A stretch of 64,000 nt of DNA from Chromatiaceae bacterium (lineage in GTDB: Bacteria; Pseudomonadota; Gammaproteobacteria; Chromatiales; Chromatiaceae), in contig JACKMK010000001.1 of assembly GCA_024235395.1 (NCBI GenBank), positions 1,364,001-1,428,000 on the forward strand. The letters run 5' to 3'. Each line of letters starts with the position of its first letter. Position 1 is the first letter of the stretch. The notes below the pieces were generated by a model that was not told the DNA's origin, ran no database searches, and saw nothing but the letters and a program-made list of their open reading frames with translations. Both the position numbers and the translations under genes were made by a program. Positions 1 through 8,230 of the stretch are shown in pieces.

Positions 1-2
1 CC

Positions 3-1073
3 CGAACATCGGCGATAGCCGTTGAACATCTGAAACACTATCTGGAGTTCGCCGAGCGTGGACCGATCGCACTGTCCCAACAAAGTTCGGCGGACTATGG
101 CGCCGACCAGTTTGATAGTGATTTCGAACAAGCCATCGCCTGGAACCTGCGCGATAAAGGATGGAAAGTTCAAACGCAGGTAGGCGTCAGCAAATTCCGA
201 ATTGATCTCGGTGTCGTCCACCCTGACTTTCCAGGAGCTTACCTTGCTGGTATCGAGTGTGATGGTGCGACGTACCATGGATCGCCTTCCGCCAGGGACC
301 GAGATCGTACGCGGCAAGCGATTTTGGAAAACCTGGGTTGGCGATTGGTGCGTGTTTGGTCCACGGACTACTTCCAGGATCCAGAAGCAGTTCTTGACCG
401 TGTGCACGATCGACTCAATACCATTTTGGAGGAAGATCGTGCGCGCATGCCGGAGCCCATCGAAGTCGCCGTGGCAACGAGTGTGCAGGCGTCGAATGAC
501 GACGAACCCGAAAGTGAACAACAACCGGTCAAGGTGGTTGCCCGCCACGCGCCCGAGCCTGGATCCTTCGATGACGACAGCGAGAAGCCTGACGATACCG
601 TCGAAGGTCAGATCTATTCGTCGGAGAGCTACTACGAACCACAGCATGAAGCGACGCTGGCGGAAATGGCGCGCGATATCCTGCGTCAGAAACCAGCGAT
701 TACCATCAAGGCACTTGCGCTTGATATTGCCCAACTACATGGACTTTCCCGTACCAGCAAACGCCAGATTGAGCACTTGGCGCGCATTCTGAAACCGTGG
801 GCTGGTGTCTGGAGAGACGAGGAACACCTTCCCGTCTATTGGGAGGCACCGGAGTACGTGGCTGACTTAGTGGAATGGCGTGGCGTGGATACGTTTGGCT
901 ACGATCGGGATTGGTCCGAGATTGGCTTCCCAGAGGCCCGTGGTCTTGCACAGCAGGCGTTGGAAAAACAACCGGATGATCCGGTGGACTATATTTGCAC
1001 CGCTTTCAAGCTCAAGCGCAGGCACGCAAAAACACTGAAAGAATTTTCACAATGGGTTGATTCTATCCGATGA
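3..1073 (+). CDS. C-terminal part of a DUF4011/helicase/Vsr-like/DUF3320 protein (5' end outside window)
   Basis: The reading frame is open from base 3, so the start and any helicase domains lie to the left. At bases 105-390 the frame reads a Vsr/MTES_1575-type PD-(D/E)XK nuclease: FRIDLGVV supplies the Asp, and GIECDGATYH followed by the Arg-rich helix (ARDRDRTRQ) and the WRLVRVWSTDYF strand are typical. From about base 640 a DUF3320 module follows (LAEMARDILRQ through the DWSEIGF segment). Proteins with this order are large single-protein helicase-nucleases found on defence islands, including the family described as Hhe. Confident on the two visible domains; assignment as a defence protein is inferred from family and context. 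Confidence 0.8.
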   Translation, partial: RTSAIAVEHLKHYLEFAERGPIALSQQSSADYGADQFDSDFEQAIAWNLRDKGWKVQTQVGVSKFRIDLGVVHPDFPGAYLAGIECDGATYHGSPSARDRDRTRQAILENLGWRLVRVWSTDYFQDPEAVLDRVHDRLNTILEEDRARMPEPIEVAVATSVQASNDDEPESEQQPVKVVARHAPEPGSFDDDSEKPDDTVEGQIYSSESYYEPQHEATLAEMARDILRQKPAITIKALALDIAQLHGLSRTSKRQIEHLARILKPWAGVWRDEEHLPVYWEAPEYVADLVEWRGVDTFGYDRDWSEIGFPEARGLAQQALEKQPDDPVDYICTAFKLKRRHAKTLKEFSQWVDSIR

Positions 1074-1475
1074 GGGTCCGCACGAAGCATTTGCTGCGCT
1101 GCTGGGCCGTTAGAACCGATATGATGCTTCGTCAACTTCACTGTTTTTGCATCACTTGATCAGACGATCCCAAATGCCTCGATGGGCGTCATACCGACAA
1201 GACTGCCCTGTCTCCGCTTTCGCATTGTTCGTCAGGGACACCGCTCTTCTTGATTGGATTGATCACGTGTTTGATGCCGTGTTTGGCAGGTGAAGATGAT
1301 TGCTAGTCGTCAATTTGAAATGGCCGAACAGCATGGTGTTTTTCAAGTATCTTCAAGGAACACATCATGTTGGATTTATCCGCAAATACATTTGGGTGAA
1401 GGCAAGCCCAGATTGAATATCAACAATTTCCCCGCGTGCTGAAGATCGACAGCACTTTCTTAGGAGCATCGTGAT

Positions 1476-1498
1476 CGCCGAGTTTTTCGGCGCTTTTT
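1476..1498 (+). terminator. Intrinsic terminator-like hairpin
   Basis: CGCCGA pairs with TCGGCG around a GTTTT loop and is followed by CTTTTT. It lies about 400 bases past the upstream stop codon, so it may end an unseen short transcript rather than the helicase gene itself. Confidence 0.5.
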
Positions 1499-1580
1499 GG
1501 ACGGAAGGCGCGGCGTAATTTTATATATACTCTTAGGTATACAGATAAATATATAGATTAGATATTAAACATCAATCATA

Positions 1581-1647
1581 GGGTGACGCACTCGTTGCGT
1601 TGTCACCCACCCCCCTTAACCCTCGCCCGCCTCGCGCGGGCTTTTTT
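1581..1647 (+). promoter_or_regulatory. Two leader hairpins, the second a terminator directly before an SD
   Basis: GGGTGA (1581) pairs with TCACCC (1603) with an inner CGCA/TGCG stem. Then GCCCGC (1625-1630) pairs with GCGGGC (1636-1641) and is followed by six T residues. The second hairpin is a textbook intrinsic terminator, yet only seven bases separate its T run from the GGAGGAA ribosome-binding site of the next gene. It either ends upstream transcription cleanly or acts as an attenuator in the leader of the downstream genes. Confidence 0.5.
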
Positions 1648-1667
1648 GTGCCCGGAGGAAACACACC

Positions 1668-2069
1668 ATGTTGCACTTCAAATCCGCTGCGGACCTGCAG
1701 CAGCTGGACACCACGAATCCCGCCTTCCCCATCGTCGCCGACCTCGTGCACCGCTTGATCACGGAGTACCAGGCCGACGGCTACACCTATGACCCCGATG
1801 CTGACGGATGGGTGATCCTCGTCGAAGAGCACGACACCGACCGCCCGCTGACCGATATCTGGGACGCCGACGACCGGCTCGTCGACCTGATGTGGGAGGG
1901 CTTCACCAAGCAGGACGATCACTTCATCGGTGTCTATCTCGCCAACAACCAATGGGGCCTGGCTGTGGTGATCCCAGATGAGCCCTGGCTGGATGGCGAG
2001 CTGCGCGACGTGATCGAAGAGAACCTGGATCCGCCGGTGGAATCACGCAAAACCGGGGACCTTATGTGA
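1668..2069 (+). CDS. Hypothetical acidic protein of mobile-element type (133 aa)
   Basis: ATG at 1668 follows a strong GGAGGAA site. The product is strongly acidic and soluble, with many Asp/Glu/Trp residues (for example DADGWVILVEE), no signal peptide and no membrane segment. I recognise it only as the type of small acidic protein carried by integrative elements and plasmids next to ArdB/KlcA; no function can be read from the sequence. It is the first gene of a same-strand run of five (1668-3545), with 20 bases to the next gene. Acidic DNA-mimic antirestriction proteins have similar composition, but that is speculation. Confidence 0.65.
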   Translation: MLHFKSAADLQQLDTTNPAFPIVADLVHRLITEYQADGYTYDPDADGWVILVEEHDTDRPLTDIWDADDRLVDLMWEGFTKQDDHFIGVYLANNQWGLAVVIPDEPWLDGELRDVIEENLDPPVESRKTGDLM

Positions 2070-2089
2070 GACAACTGGAGGACTGAACG

Positions 2090-2506
2090 ATGCAAATCAT
2101 CAAGAAGGGCAAGTGCCCGACCTTGTCCAACAAGAGCACGCTGACCTACGAAATCGGTCGGGACGAAGCCGACCACATCCACATGCGCATTTCATCGAAC
2201 ACCGGCGGTGGCTTCTACAGCGGCGAGTGGGTCGCCGTGAAGGACATCGAGGTCGCGCTCCAGAAGGAGCCCGAGGCTATCACGTCACTGGCGTTGTTTA
2301 GGCTGTTCAAGGGCAAGTCCGTGAACACGCCGGCGTTCCTGCTCGCAGCGCTCAAAGCCGAGGGCGTGGTCCAGGCCGTGAAGGGTCGGCAGCGAAAACA
2401 TACCCTCGTGGATATCGGCCGCATCACGGAAGCTGGAAACACACCCGCCAGGAAGAAGTCCTCGGTCAAGAAGAAGGCGACGGCCGCTCGGTCCCGAAAG
2501 CAGTAG
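2090..2506 (+). CDS. Hypothetical protein with basic tail (138 aa)
   Basis: ATG at 2090 is preceded by TGGAGG at the usual distance. The first 110 residues form a compact mixed domain (LTYEIGRDEADHIHMRIS, GGGFYSGEWVAV), and the last 25 residues are a Lys/Arg-rich tail (ARKKSSVKKKATAARSRKQ) that suggests nucleic-acid contact. Its placement in the mobile-element run, downstream of the acidic 133-residue protein, suggests a conserved accessory role of the element. I do not recognise a named family. Confidence 0.65.
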   Translation: MQIIKKGKCPTLSNKSTLTYEIGRDEADHIHMRISSNTGGGFYSGEWVAVKDIEVALQKEPEAITSLALFRLFKGKSVNTPAFLLAALKAEGVVQAVKGRQRKHTLVDIGRITEAGNTPARKKSSVKKKATAARSRKQ

Positions 2507-2673
2507 CCCGTCTCAGGGACTTCCTTTCCCCTGGTGTGTCGATGACGACGCACGCAACCCCAAGACACGCAACGCTTTTTCTGGTCCGTCAATGGCGCGT
2601 CTTTCAATGCCGGTCGTATACCGACCTTTCTTGGCCCTTTCTCTTTCAACGACTTACCGAATTCGGAGGTTCC

Positions 2674-2847
2674 GTGAGCTTCATCGCTGTCGCGGTGTTC
2701 AGCACCGTCTTGCTCGCCTTCCAGCAGACCCGCGTCTACGGCGCCGTCGGCTGGGCACTGCTGTTTCTCGCCTACCCCTACTGGACCGTCGGCACCGTGC
2801 TGGTCACCGGCTCCGGTTACTACCTGTACCAATGGAGGCAAAAGTGA
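2674..2847 (+). CDS. Small two-helix membrane protein (57 aa)
   Basis: A GTG start at 2674 is chosen because GGAGG sits four bases upstream; the longer in-frame extension from 2536 has no such site. The product has two hydrophobic segments (residues about 2-18 and 24-48, FLAYPYWTVGTVLV), ends with a basic QWRQK tail and probably sits in the inner membrane. Its TGA overlaps the GTG of the next gene (GTGA), so the two are translationally coupled. Function unknown. Confidence 0.6.
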   Translation: MSFIAVAVFSTVLLAFQQTRVYGAVGWALLFLAYPYWTVGTVLVTGSGYYLYQWRQK

Positions 2848-3002
2848 ACGACTACGAAGATTACTTGATCGACGCCCTCGACATGGTGGCCGCCTGGGAA
2901 CTACCGGACGAAGATCTCGCCGATGCCGTCTTGGCCCAAGCCCGATTGATGGCCGGTCTTTCCGAAGACTTCGTCGCGCAACGCGACAACTTCCTTTTCT
3001 AA
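2844..3002 (+). CDS. Small acidic protein of mobile-element type (52 aa)
   Basis: GTG at 2844 with GGAGG at 2834 gives a 52-residue acidic product beginning with VNDYEDYLIDALDMVAAWEL and containing ARLMAGLSEDF. Similar tiny acidic proteins occur beside ArdB/KlcA in proteobacterial integrative elements and plasmids. It overlaps the preceding membrane protein by four bases. No domain or catalytic motif is visible. The clear SD and coupled overlap make it a real gene despite its size. Confidence 0.65.
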   Translation: MNDYEDYLIDALDMVAAWELPDEDLADAVLAQARLMAGLSEDFVAQRDNFLF

Positions 3003-3137
3003 CCCCCTCCCCTTTCTCCGACACCGAATCAATCCTGAACCGCACTGCTGCGGAGGATTAACTGTGTCCGTTAGAAAGGGTCATTCACAGGACGGTGCTA
3101 AGGATGGTGCCGATCCTGCTTTCACGAGGACCAAACC

Positions 3138-3545
3138 ATGAATCCAATCGAACGCACGTTGATCAAGGAGTCGGATCGGGTAAACCATACCGCGGCTCTG
3201 TTCGGATTCCACTTCCCCCTGCACCTGGAGCCCTTGGTGTATGCGATGACCGAACGCCTGAGCGCTGACTACCGCGGTGGCTATTGGCATTTCTATCAGC
3301 TCGGCAACGGAGCCTTCTACATGGCGCCCGATGAGGACACGGTGTTCCACGTCGTCTGCGAGAATGGCTTTGACGGTCAGCTGTCGGCGGATGCGTTCGG
3401 CATCACCGCATGCCTCTACGCATACAGCCACCTGGCGTTCTCCGGAATGCTGGTCGCGGATGTATTTGCCCAGCAGTACCACTGGCTCAGAGAGTACGCG
3501 CTGGAGCACCCCGAGGCGGGGGCGGTGATGGCGGCGATCGACTGA
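3138..3545 (+). CDS. ardB: Antirestriction protein, ArdB/KlcA family
   Basis: The 135-residue product matches the ArdB/KlcA fold: an N-terminal FGFHFPLHLEPLVYAM segment, the GGYWHFYQLGNGAFYMAP core and the AFGITACLYAYSHLAFSG segment are the family's conserved blocks. Family members inhibit type I restriction enzymes when a mobile element enters a new host. The ATG at 3138 follows a GAGGAC site. It sits at the end of the small-gene run and upstream of a repeat-rich non-coding stretch. Length is close to the family norm (about 140-145 aa). Confidence 0.88.
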   Translation: MNPIERTLIKESDRVNHTAALFGFHFPLHLEPLVYAMTERLSADYRGGYWHFYQLGNGAFYMAPDEDTVFHVVCENGFDGQLSADAFGITACLYAYSHLAFSGMLVADVFAQQYHWLREYALEHPEAGAVMAAID

Positions 3546-3553
3546 CCCAGACC

Positions 3554-3747
3554 CACCCGACGACTCGACGAGCCACTCGACGCCAGCAACTCATTGAAGT
3601 GCATGGGGTGGCGACGGGTGCGTCGAGTCGTCGGGTGTTTCTCGCTTTTCTATCGTCCCGATCCGCTCCCCACTGCGCCCCGCCCTGCCTCCTGTAGTCT
3701 CCATGAAGAAATCTTCGCTCCGACCCGACGCACTCGACGACTCGACG
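3554..3747. repeat. Cluster of ACTCGACG octamers with a 17-bp perfect inverted repeat
   Basis: The octamer ACTCGACG occurs at 3563, 3575, 3732 and 3740 (the last two in tandem), and its complement CGTCGAGT at 3621. Two copies are embedded in a perfect inverted repeat: CACCCGACGACTCGACG at 3554-3570 and CGTCGAGTCGTCGGGTG at 3621-3637, with a 50-base loop. The wider interval 3546-3930 has no convincing gene. The pattern resembles protein-binding iterons of an origin or an operator array, in a mobile element that also encodes a primase-helicase-like protein. Confidence 0.6.
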
Positions 3748-3930
3748 CCGGCCGATAGTTTTCATGGGCTTATGGGCGACGGGTGCAGCGACGAATGGCC
3801 CTCGGCGTCGGTTGACGATCACCGCCCACTCCACCCGCCACGCCCAGCCGACGGTATCAATCACCTCGTGTGGACAGATCGCTGTTGCTACCATCACCAA
3901 CAAATTTTCGCCGTAGCATAAGGATTCACG

Positions 3931-4773
3931 ATGCCGAAATTGCGAGAAGTCCATTGGTTTAGCTGCCTAGACGACGTTGATACGCTGCAATCCCTAACCC
4001 TTTGGCAAGCCATCGTCTACATTCTGCGCCACACCAAGGGCCTGCCTGATGAAGCGTATTGGCCATACATCGAAGAACTCCATGAGTTAGAAGTGGCATC
4101 TGCCGGCGACATCGTGGCTGACAGCAACAACCGCAACATTGACCCCAGCGTTCAATTTGACCTCGCTGACGGAAACGGCATTGAACATTTCAAAGTGTCC
4201 GACGCGTCTGGAGCGCCAATGCCACCCCTTGAAGATCTTGCGGTGCCTACCCCGGAACTTGACGAGTTCCTTGAGCTCCTGGAGCTCAATCGCAAGAATC
4301 TGACTGAGCAATTTGCCATCCCGAGCGTTCTATTCACGATCCTATCTGCAGAGCTAGCGAGAGCGACGATGGGCCTCCCCATCGCACTCCAGCTAAAGAA
4401 CAAGACGCTTAGCTACCGGTGGCCATTGATCCGACGCACCAGTTTGAACGAATGGCAAAGAGCCAATGCACTTACTGCCTTGCACCTGCAGCAAGCCGGC
4501 GAAGCCATGCGGGCGAAGCGAAAAACTGTTGACCACACTGAGCGGCTGTATCTGCTGATCGGGATCATTGGCCGACTGATCACACAAGCGGACGATGGAT
4601 TTCGAAAACAAGTCGCCCGAGGCAAGTTCAGTGTTGATGCCTTGGTCAAGCTCGTGCGCGATCGGGCGGCCGACGACCACATCCAATGCCCCGGCATCAG
4701 AACGCTCACGACTTACTTCAATGATGGTGAGCGAGCATGCATCGACCAGACACTTGAAGACCACGCTAAGTAG
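3931..4773 (+). CDS. Hypothetical protein (280 aa), mobile-element cargo
   Basis: ATG at 3931 follows AAGGA. The product is soluble and mostly helical, with an N-terminal block (LREVHWFSCLDDVDTLQSL), a middle acidic region (about residues 60-125) and a helical C-terminal half rich in Arg and Gln (EWQRANALTALHLQQAGEAMRAKRK). No signal peptide, membrane segment or recognisable catalytic motif is visible. Base use is slightly less GC-rich than the chromosomal genes further right. Cargo or a replication/partition accessory protein are both possible. Confidence 0.6.
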   Translation: MPKLREVHWFSCLDDVDTLQSLTLWQAIVYILRHTKGLPDEAYWPYIEELHELEVASAGDIVADSNNRNIDPSVQFDLADGNGIEHFKVSDASGAPMPPLEDLAVPTPELDEFLELLELNRKNLTEQFAIPSVLFTILSAELARATMGLPIALQLKNKTLSYRWPLIRRTSLNEWQRANALTALHLQQAGEAMRAKRKTVDHTERLYLLIGIIGRLITQADDGFRKQVARGKFSVDALVKLVRDRAADDHIQCPGIRTLTTYFNDGERACIDQTLEDHAK

Positions 4774-4986
4774 GCTATTCACCTCGCCGACTCCTCACTT
4801 GCCGGCCCCTGTGGCCTTTCACTGGCCACCAAACTTTTTTCCATTGTTTCACGAGCCCCCGCTCGATTCTTTGCCCTGAATTAGGCGCATTTTGCGAGGT
4901 ATCGCGACCTTTTTTCTGACTTTTCCGGCACTTATCCACCCAATTCTTGCAATCCAGTCACCGCCCCTCCGCTGTTTCGTATCGTC

Positions 4987-5010
4987 GAATCTCCAATCTT
5001 TCGGAGATTC
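4987..5010 (+). promoter_or_regulatory. SD-sequestering hairpin before the primase-helicase gene
   Basis: GAATCTCC (4987-4994) is perfectly complementary to GGAGATTC (5003-5010) with an eight-base loop. The 3' arm contains the only SD-like sequence (GGAG) for the ATG at 5013. If the stem forms in the mRNA, initiation of the replication protein is repressed until the stem opens. Confidence 0.45.
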
Positions 5011-5012
5011 TT

Positions 5013-6671
5013 ATGAAGACAAATGACAGTCCAACAACAACTGTAAATCCCGCGAAAGGGATTACCGTGACCAAACTCGGGCAAGCATCGCCCAACGGAT
5101 CCTCTGGTGGCGAACCCACAACCGGCATCAGATCGGCAGAGAGTTCCAAAGTACCCGACGAACATGACGGTCCCGATGCAACGAGCAACGCCAAGGGCGC
5201 CATGTCGACGGGTTCGTCGAGCGGAGAGCTGATTCCTGCGTCGGAAATCAAATTTTCGCACGATCTGATGGTGGAGCTTCTCCTCTTCCGATCACAGCAA
5301 GGACAAGATTTCTTCGTCATGCCCGGCCCCGGAAACCCACGGTGCGTTCCCGTCGGTTCTCGTCAGGGCAACAACCTGATCCGCCGACTTGCTCAAGAAA
5401 AGGGCCATGTGCCTTCCAGCAGGGAGCTACGTGACATGAACGAGCACCTCATGTCGATCGCTGACGTAGGGGGAATCAGCGCCGAAGCTTGGTATCGAGT
5501 CGCGCCTTGCCTCGGTGGTATCGAAATTGACCTCGACGACGAATCCAACACTCGAGTCCGCGTCACCGCCAATAGTGTCGTTTTGCTTCGCGACGGTTCA
5601 CCGCTGCTATTCCATCGAACGCCCATTTCGCGACCACTGGTCGAACCGGCAGAGGACGGTGATCTTGATCGACTAAATCAGTACCTGAACCTGACCGCCC
5701 CTGACATCCTGCTGCTGAAAGCGTGGATGTCGTACACCCTCGCCCACCCGAAGCAGGCGAGCGCGAAGTTCCCAATCCTCGTTTTGCAGGGCGAGCAAGG
5801 CACTGGCAAGTCCTTCCTTTGCCGAATCATCCAAACTCTGATCGACCCGAATGACGTTGGTGTGCAGATCCTGCCCGGAAGCGGCAAAGACCTCGCCATC
5901 GCCGCGCGCAATGCGCATGTGCTGGCCTTCGACAACGTCCGTGGCATCCCGCCGCAGATGGCCGACCTACTATGCATCGCGTCGTCCGGCGGCGCACTGA
6001 CCTCCCGCCGGCTTTATACCGACGCCGACCAATCGACACTGCACCTTCACGCCGCTTTGATCATTAACGGCATCCACGATTTCGTGACGCAGTCCGACCT
6101 CGCCCAGCGCTGCCTTCCGCTTCATCTCAAATCGCTGGCATCCGCTAACCGCCAATCCGAGCGAGACCTGATTCGAAGGTTCCAAGCGGACCTGCCGACA
6201 ATCTTTCGCGGTCTCCTCGACCTGATTTCGGCGGTGTTCGCACAGCTTCCATCGGCCGAACCGATCCACAACTACCGGATGATCGATTTCACGCACTGGC
6301 TCGCCGCGATGGAGCACGCAGAAGGCATTCACGGAACGCCGTACCAGGACGCGTACACCGATGTCCTGCGCAATGCACAGCGCGAGACCCTGCTGAATAG
6401 TCCGCTCGCGGCGGCCCTACTCGCGTTCGCCGAAAAGCTGAAGGTGCCTCAATGGGAGGGCACTCCCACCCAGCTGCTTGACGAGCTGAACGACGTCGCA
6501 CCGCAGGGCACCGAATACTGGCGTTACTGGCCGAAGAATCCGATTTCGCTCTCGAAACGGCTCCAGCCGCTTATGGGCGGTCTCCGCGAACAGGGCGTCG
6601 ACGTCCAGATCAGCCGGGGCAAGCAGCGCCGCATCACTATCACCGTCGCGGAGGACTTTGATCATGCGTAA
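5013..6671 (+). CDS. Primase-helicase-like P-loop ATPase of a mobile element (552 aa)
   Basis: The ATG at 5013 is used because GGAG lies just upstream; the frame is open further but without a site. Residues 1-80 are Ser/Gly/Thr-rich and look disordered. The ATPase core has a Walker A motif GEQGTGKS (about residue 273), a Walker B-like HVLAFDN segment, and an arginine-finger region near LAQRCLPL. This matches D5/SF3-like helicases encoded beside integrases in genomic islands and satellites. A primase catalytic domain is not evident, so it may load DNA with host primase. It overlaps the next gene by eight bases. Confidence 0.7.
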   Translation: MKTNDSPTTTVNPAKGITVTKLGQASPNGSSGGEPTTGIRSAESSKVPDEHDGPDATSNAKGAMSTGSSSGELIPASEIKFSHDLMVELLLFRSQQGQDFFVMPGPGNPRCVPVGSRQGNNLIRRLAQEKGHVPSSRELRDMNEHLMSIADVGGISAEAWYRVAPCLGGIEIDLDDESNTRVRVTANSVVLLRDGSPLLFHRTPISRPLVEPAEDGDLDRLNQYLNLTAPDILLLKAWMSYTLAHPKQASAKFPILVLQGEQGTGKSFLCRIIQTLIDPNDVGVQILPGSGKDLAIAARNAHVLAFDNVRGIPPQMADLLCIASSGGALTSRRLYTDADQSTLHLHAALIINGIHDFVTQSDLAQRCLPLHLKSLASANRQSERDLIRRFQADLPTIFRGLLDLISAVFAQLPSAEPIHNYRMIDFTHWLAAMEHAEGIHGTPYQDAYTDVLRNAQRETLLNSPLAAALLAFAEKLKVPQWEGTPTQLLDELNDVAPQGTEYWRYWPKNPISLSKRLQPLMGGLREQGVDVQISRGKQRRITITVAEDFDHA

Positions 6672-6954
6672 TCCGACGCCCGTCCCCACAGAAACCGTCA
6701 AGCTGGACAATGGCAGATGGGTAGAAAGAACGAACTACCGCACCATCGTGGCCGCCGTGGATGCGTTCATACCCTCGATGCGGCACGGTCACAGCTATAC
6801 GGTCGAGACGATCGTGGGCCAGGCGTTGTGGCGGTCCCGGTTGAAATGGATTGCAGGCCCGGTGGTTGCCCATGCGGTTCGCCGGGACGAACTCCCGCTC
6901 CGGTTCGCACCTCACGGAAAACGCGCCACGAAGCAGTACGAGCTGTCGTCCTAG
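6664..6954 (+). CDS. Small hypothetical protein coupled to the primase-helicase (96 aa)
   Basis: The ATG at 6664 lies within ATGCGTAA, overlapping the stop of the preceding gene, with GAGGA upstream, so translation is coupled. The product is basic and compact: NYRTIVAAVDAFIPSM, then TIVGQALWRSRLKWIAGPVV. Small partners directly after primase-helicases in islands are often DNA-binding or excision accessory proteins. No helix-turn-helix is obvious, and no name is assigned. Confidence 0.6.
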   Translation: MRNPTPVPTETVKLDNGRWVERTNYRTIVAAVDAFIPSMRHGHSYTVETIVGQALWRSRLKWIAGPVVAHAVRRDELPLRFAPHGKRATKQYELSS

Positions 6955-7039
6955 CCGCGGCGCTGCCGCCTCGACATCCGGGCCGGCAACTTCATCCATA
7001 TCGCAATTTTCATCTTCCCTGCTTCTGGAGCACATTCCC

Positions 7040-8230
7040 ATGCCTATCGTTAGACTGACCCAAGATCTGATCGACAACGATCAGCTGACCTGTCCCGCCG
7101 ACAAACGTCGAATCGAATACTGCGACGGGAACCATAAACTCGCCGTCCCCGGCCTGTACCTTGAGGCCCGACAATCGGGGCAGACCTTTTACCTCCGCTA
7201 CAAAAATGCCAATGGCAAATCCTCCCATGCCAAGATCGGCCGCATCACCGACATCGACCTCGCCACGGCCCGTGACAAGGCGAAGGAGCTGCGCGCGCGG
7301 ATCGCCCTGGGTGCGGACCCCAGCGTTGAGAAAAAGGCCGCCAACGCCGCGCTGACGTTCGCTGACTTCTTCTCCGACCACTACCTGCCCTTCGCCAAGC
7401 AACGCAAACGCACCTGGAAGCGCGACCAGGAGTTGTTCAACCGTCACCTCAAACCGCAGTTCGGCCACCGCAAGCTGAACCAGATCACCCGGGCCCAAAT
7501 CCAGACCTTCCATACCGGCTTGCGGAATCAGGGTCTCGCCGGCGCAACCTGCGATCACCAGGTCAAGCTCCTGCGCCGCTGCCTGAACCTTGCCGTCGAA
7601 TGGGGTTTACTGCAGTCGAACCCAGCCACCGGCTTCAAGCTCTTCAACGACGACAACCGAATCGAGCATTACCTCGACGACGATCAGCTGCAACGCTTGC
7701 TCAGAGTCCTGCGCACCGACACGAACAGGGTCGTATGCAACGTCGCCCTCTGGTTGCTCTCGACAGGCGCCAGGCTGAACGAGGCGCTCCAGGCTCGCTG
7801 GGACATGGTCGACCGCGACAACCGCGTCTGGCGCATTCCCTCAGCCACGTCGAAATCGAAAAAGCCAAGATCAGTCCCGCTCAACGACGCCGCCCTCGCC
7901 GTGCTCGATGCACTCGACACAAAAGACAAGTTCGACCACCTCTTCATCAACCGGAAGACCAAGAAGCCATACACCACGATCCACAAGGTGTGGGAGCGCA
8001 TACGGCACGAGGCTAGATTACCCGACCTACGGATTCACGATCTTCGGCACTCGTATGCGTCGTTCCTGGTGAACGCAGGCCGGTCGCTGTATGAGGTCCA
8101 GCAGATCCTCGGCCACAGCCAACCGCAGGTCACGCAGCGCTACAGCCATCTGTCCACCCGTACGCTTCGGGACGCCGCCGACACCGCCTCGGTCGCCATC
8201 ACCCGGGCCAGCAAGACCGCCACGGACTGA
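7040..8230 (+). CDS. int: Tyrosine-recombinase integrase (396 aa)
   Basis: The start at 7040 follows TGGAG. Residues 1-95 form the N-terminal DUF4102-like arm-binding domain (LAVPGLYLEARQSGQTFYLRY), 105-200 the SAM-like core-binding domain, and 205-380 the catalytic domain. Active-site residues are all present: Arg245 (STGARLNEAL), Lys274/275, His333 and Arg336 (HDLRHSYASF), His359 (LGHSQPQ) and Tyr368 (QRYSHLS). This P4/phage-type integrase should insert the island into a tRNA 3' end, and a tRNA-Met 3' fragment at 17624 is a plausible partner site. The gene appears intact. Confidence 0.92.
   Translation: MPIVRLTQDLIDNDQLTCPADKRRIEYCDGNHKLAVPGLYLEARQSGQTFYLRYKNANGKSSHAKIGRITDIDLATARDKAKELRARIALGADPSVEKKAANAALTFADFFSDHYLPFAKQRKRTWKRDQELFNRHLKPQFGHRKLNQITRAQIQTFHTGLRNQGLAGATCDHQVKLLRRCLNLAVEWGLLQSNPATGFKLFNDDNRIEHYLDDDQLQRLLRVLRTDTNRVVCNVALWLLSTGARLNEALQARWDMVDRDNRVWRIPSATSKSKKPRSVPLNDAALAVLDALDTKDKFDHLFINRKTKKPYTTIHKVWERIRHEARLPDLRIHDLRHSYASFLVNAGRSLYEVQQILGHSQPQVTQRYSHLSTRTLRDAADTASVAITRASKTATD

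Larger units (their letters stand above)
1074..1667. other. Gene-free interval of about 590 bases with terminators and an AT-rich patch
   Basis: No convincing reading frame is visible on either strand. The interval contains an intrinsic-terminator-like hairpin near 1476, an AT-rich stretch at about 1515-1575 that could hold a promoter, and two further hairpins close to the next start. The change from AT-rich leader to GC-rich hairpins looks like a boundary between two accessory modules. Confidence 0.6.

Noticed and set aside
3703..3921. 72-codon forward frame in the ACTCGACG repeat region
   Set aside because: No SD, low-complexity start built from the repeats, no recognisable fold.
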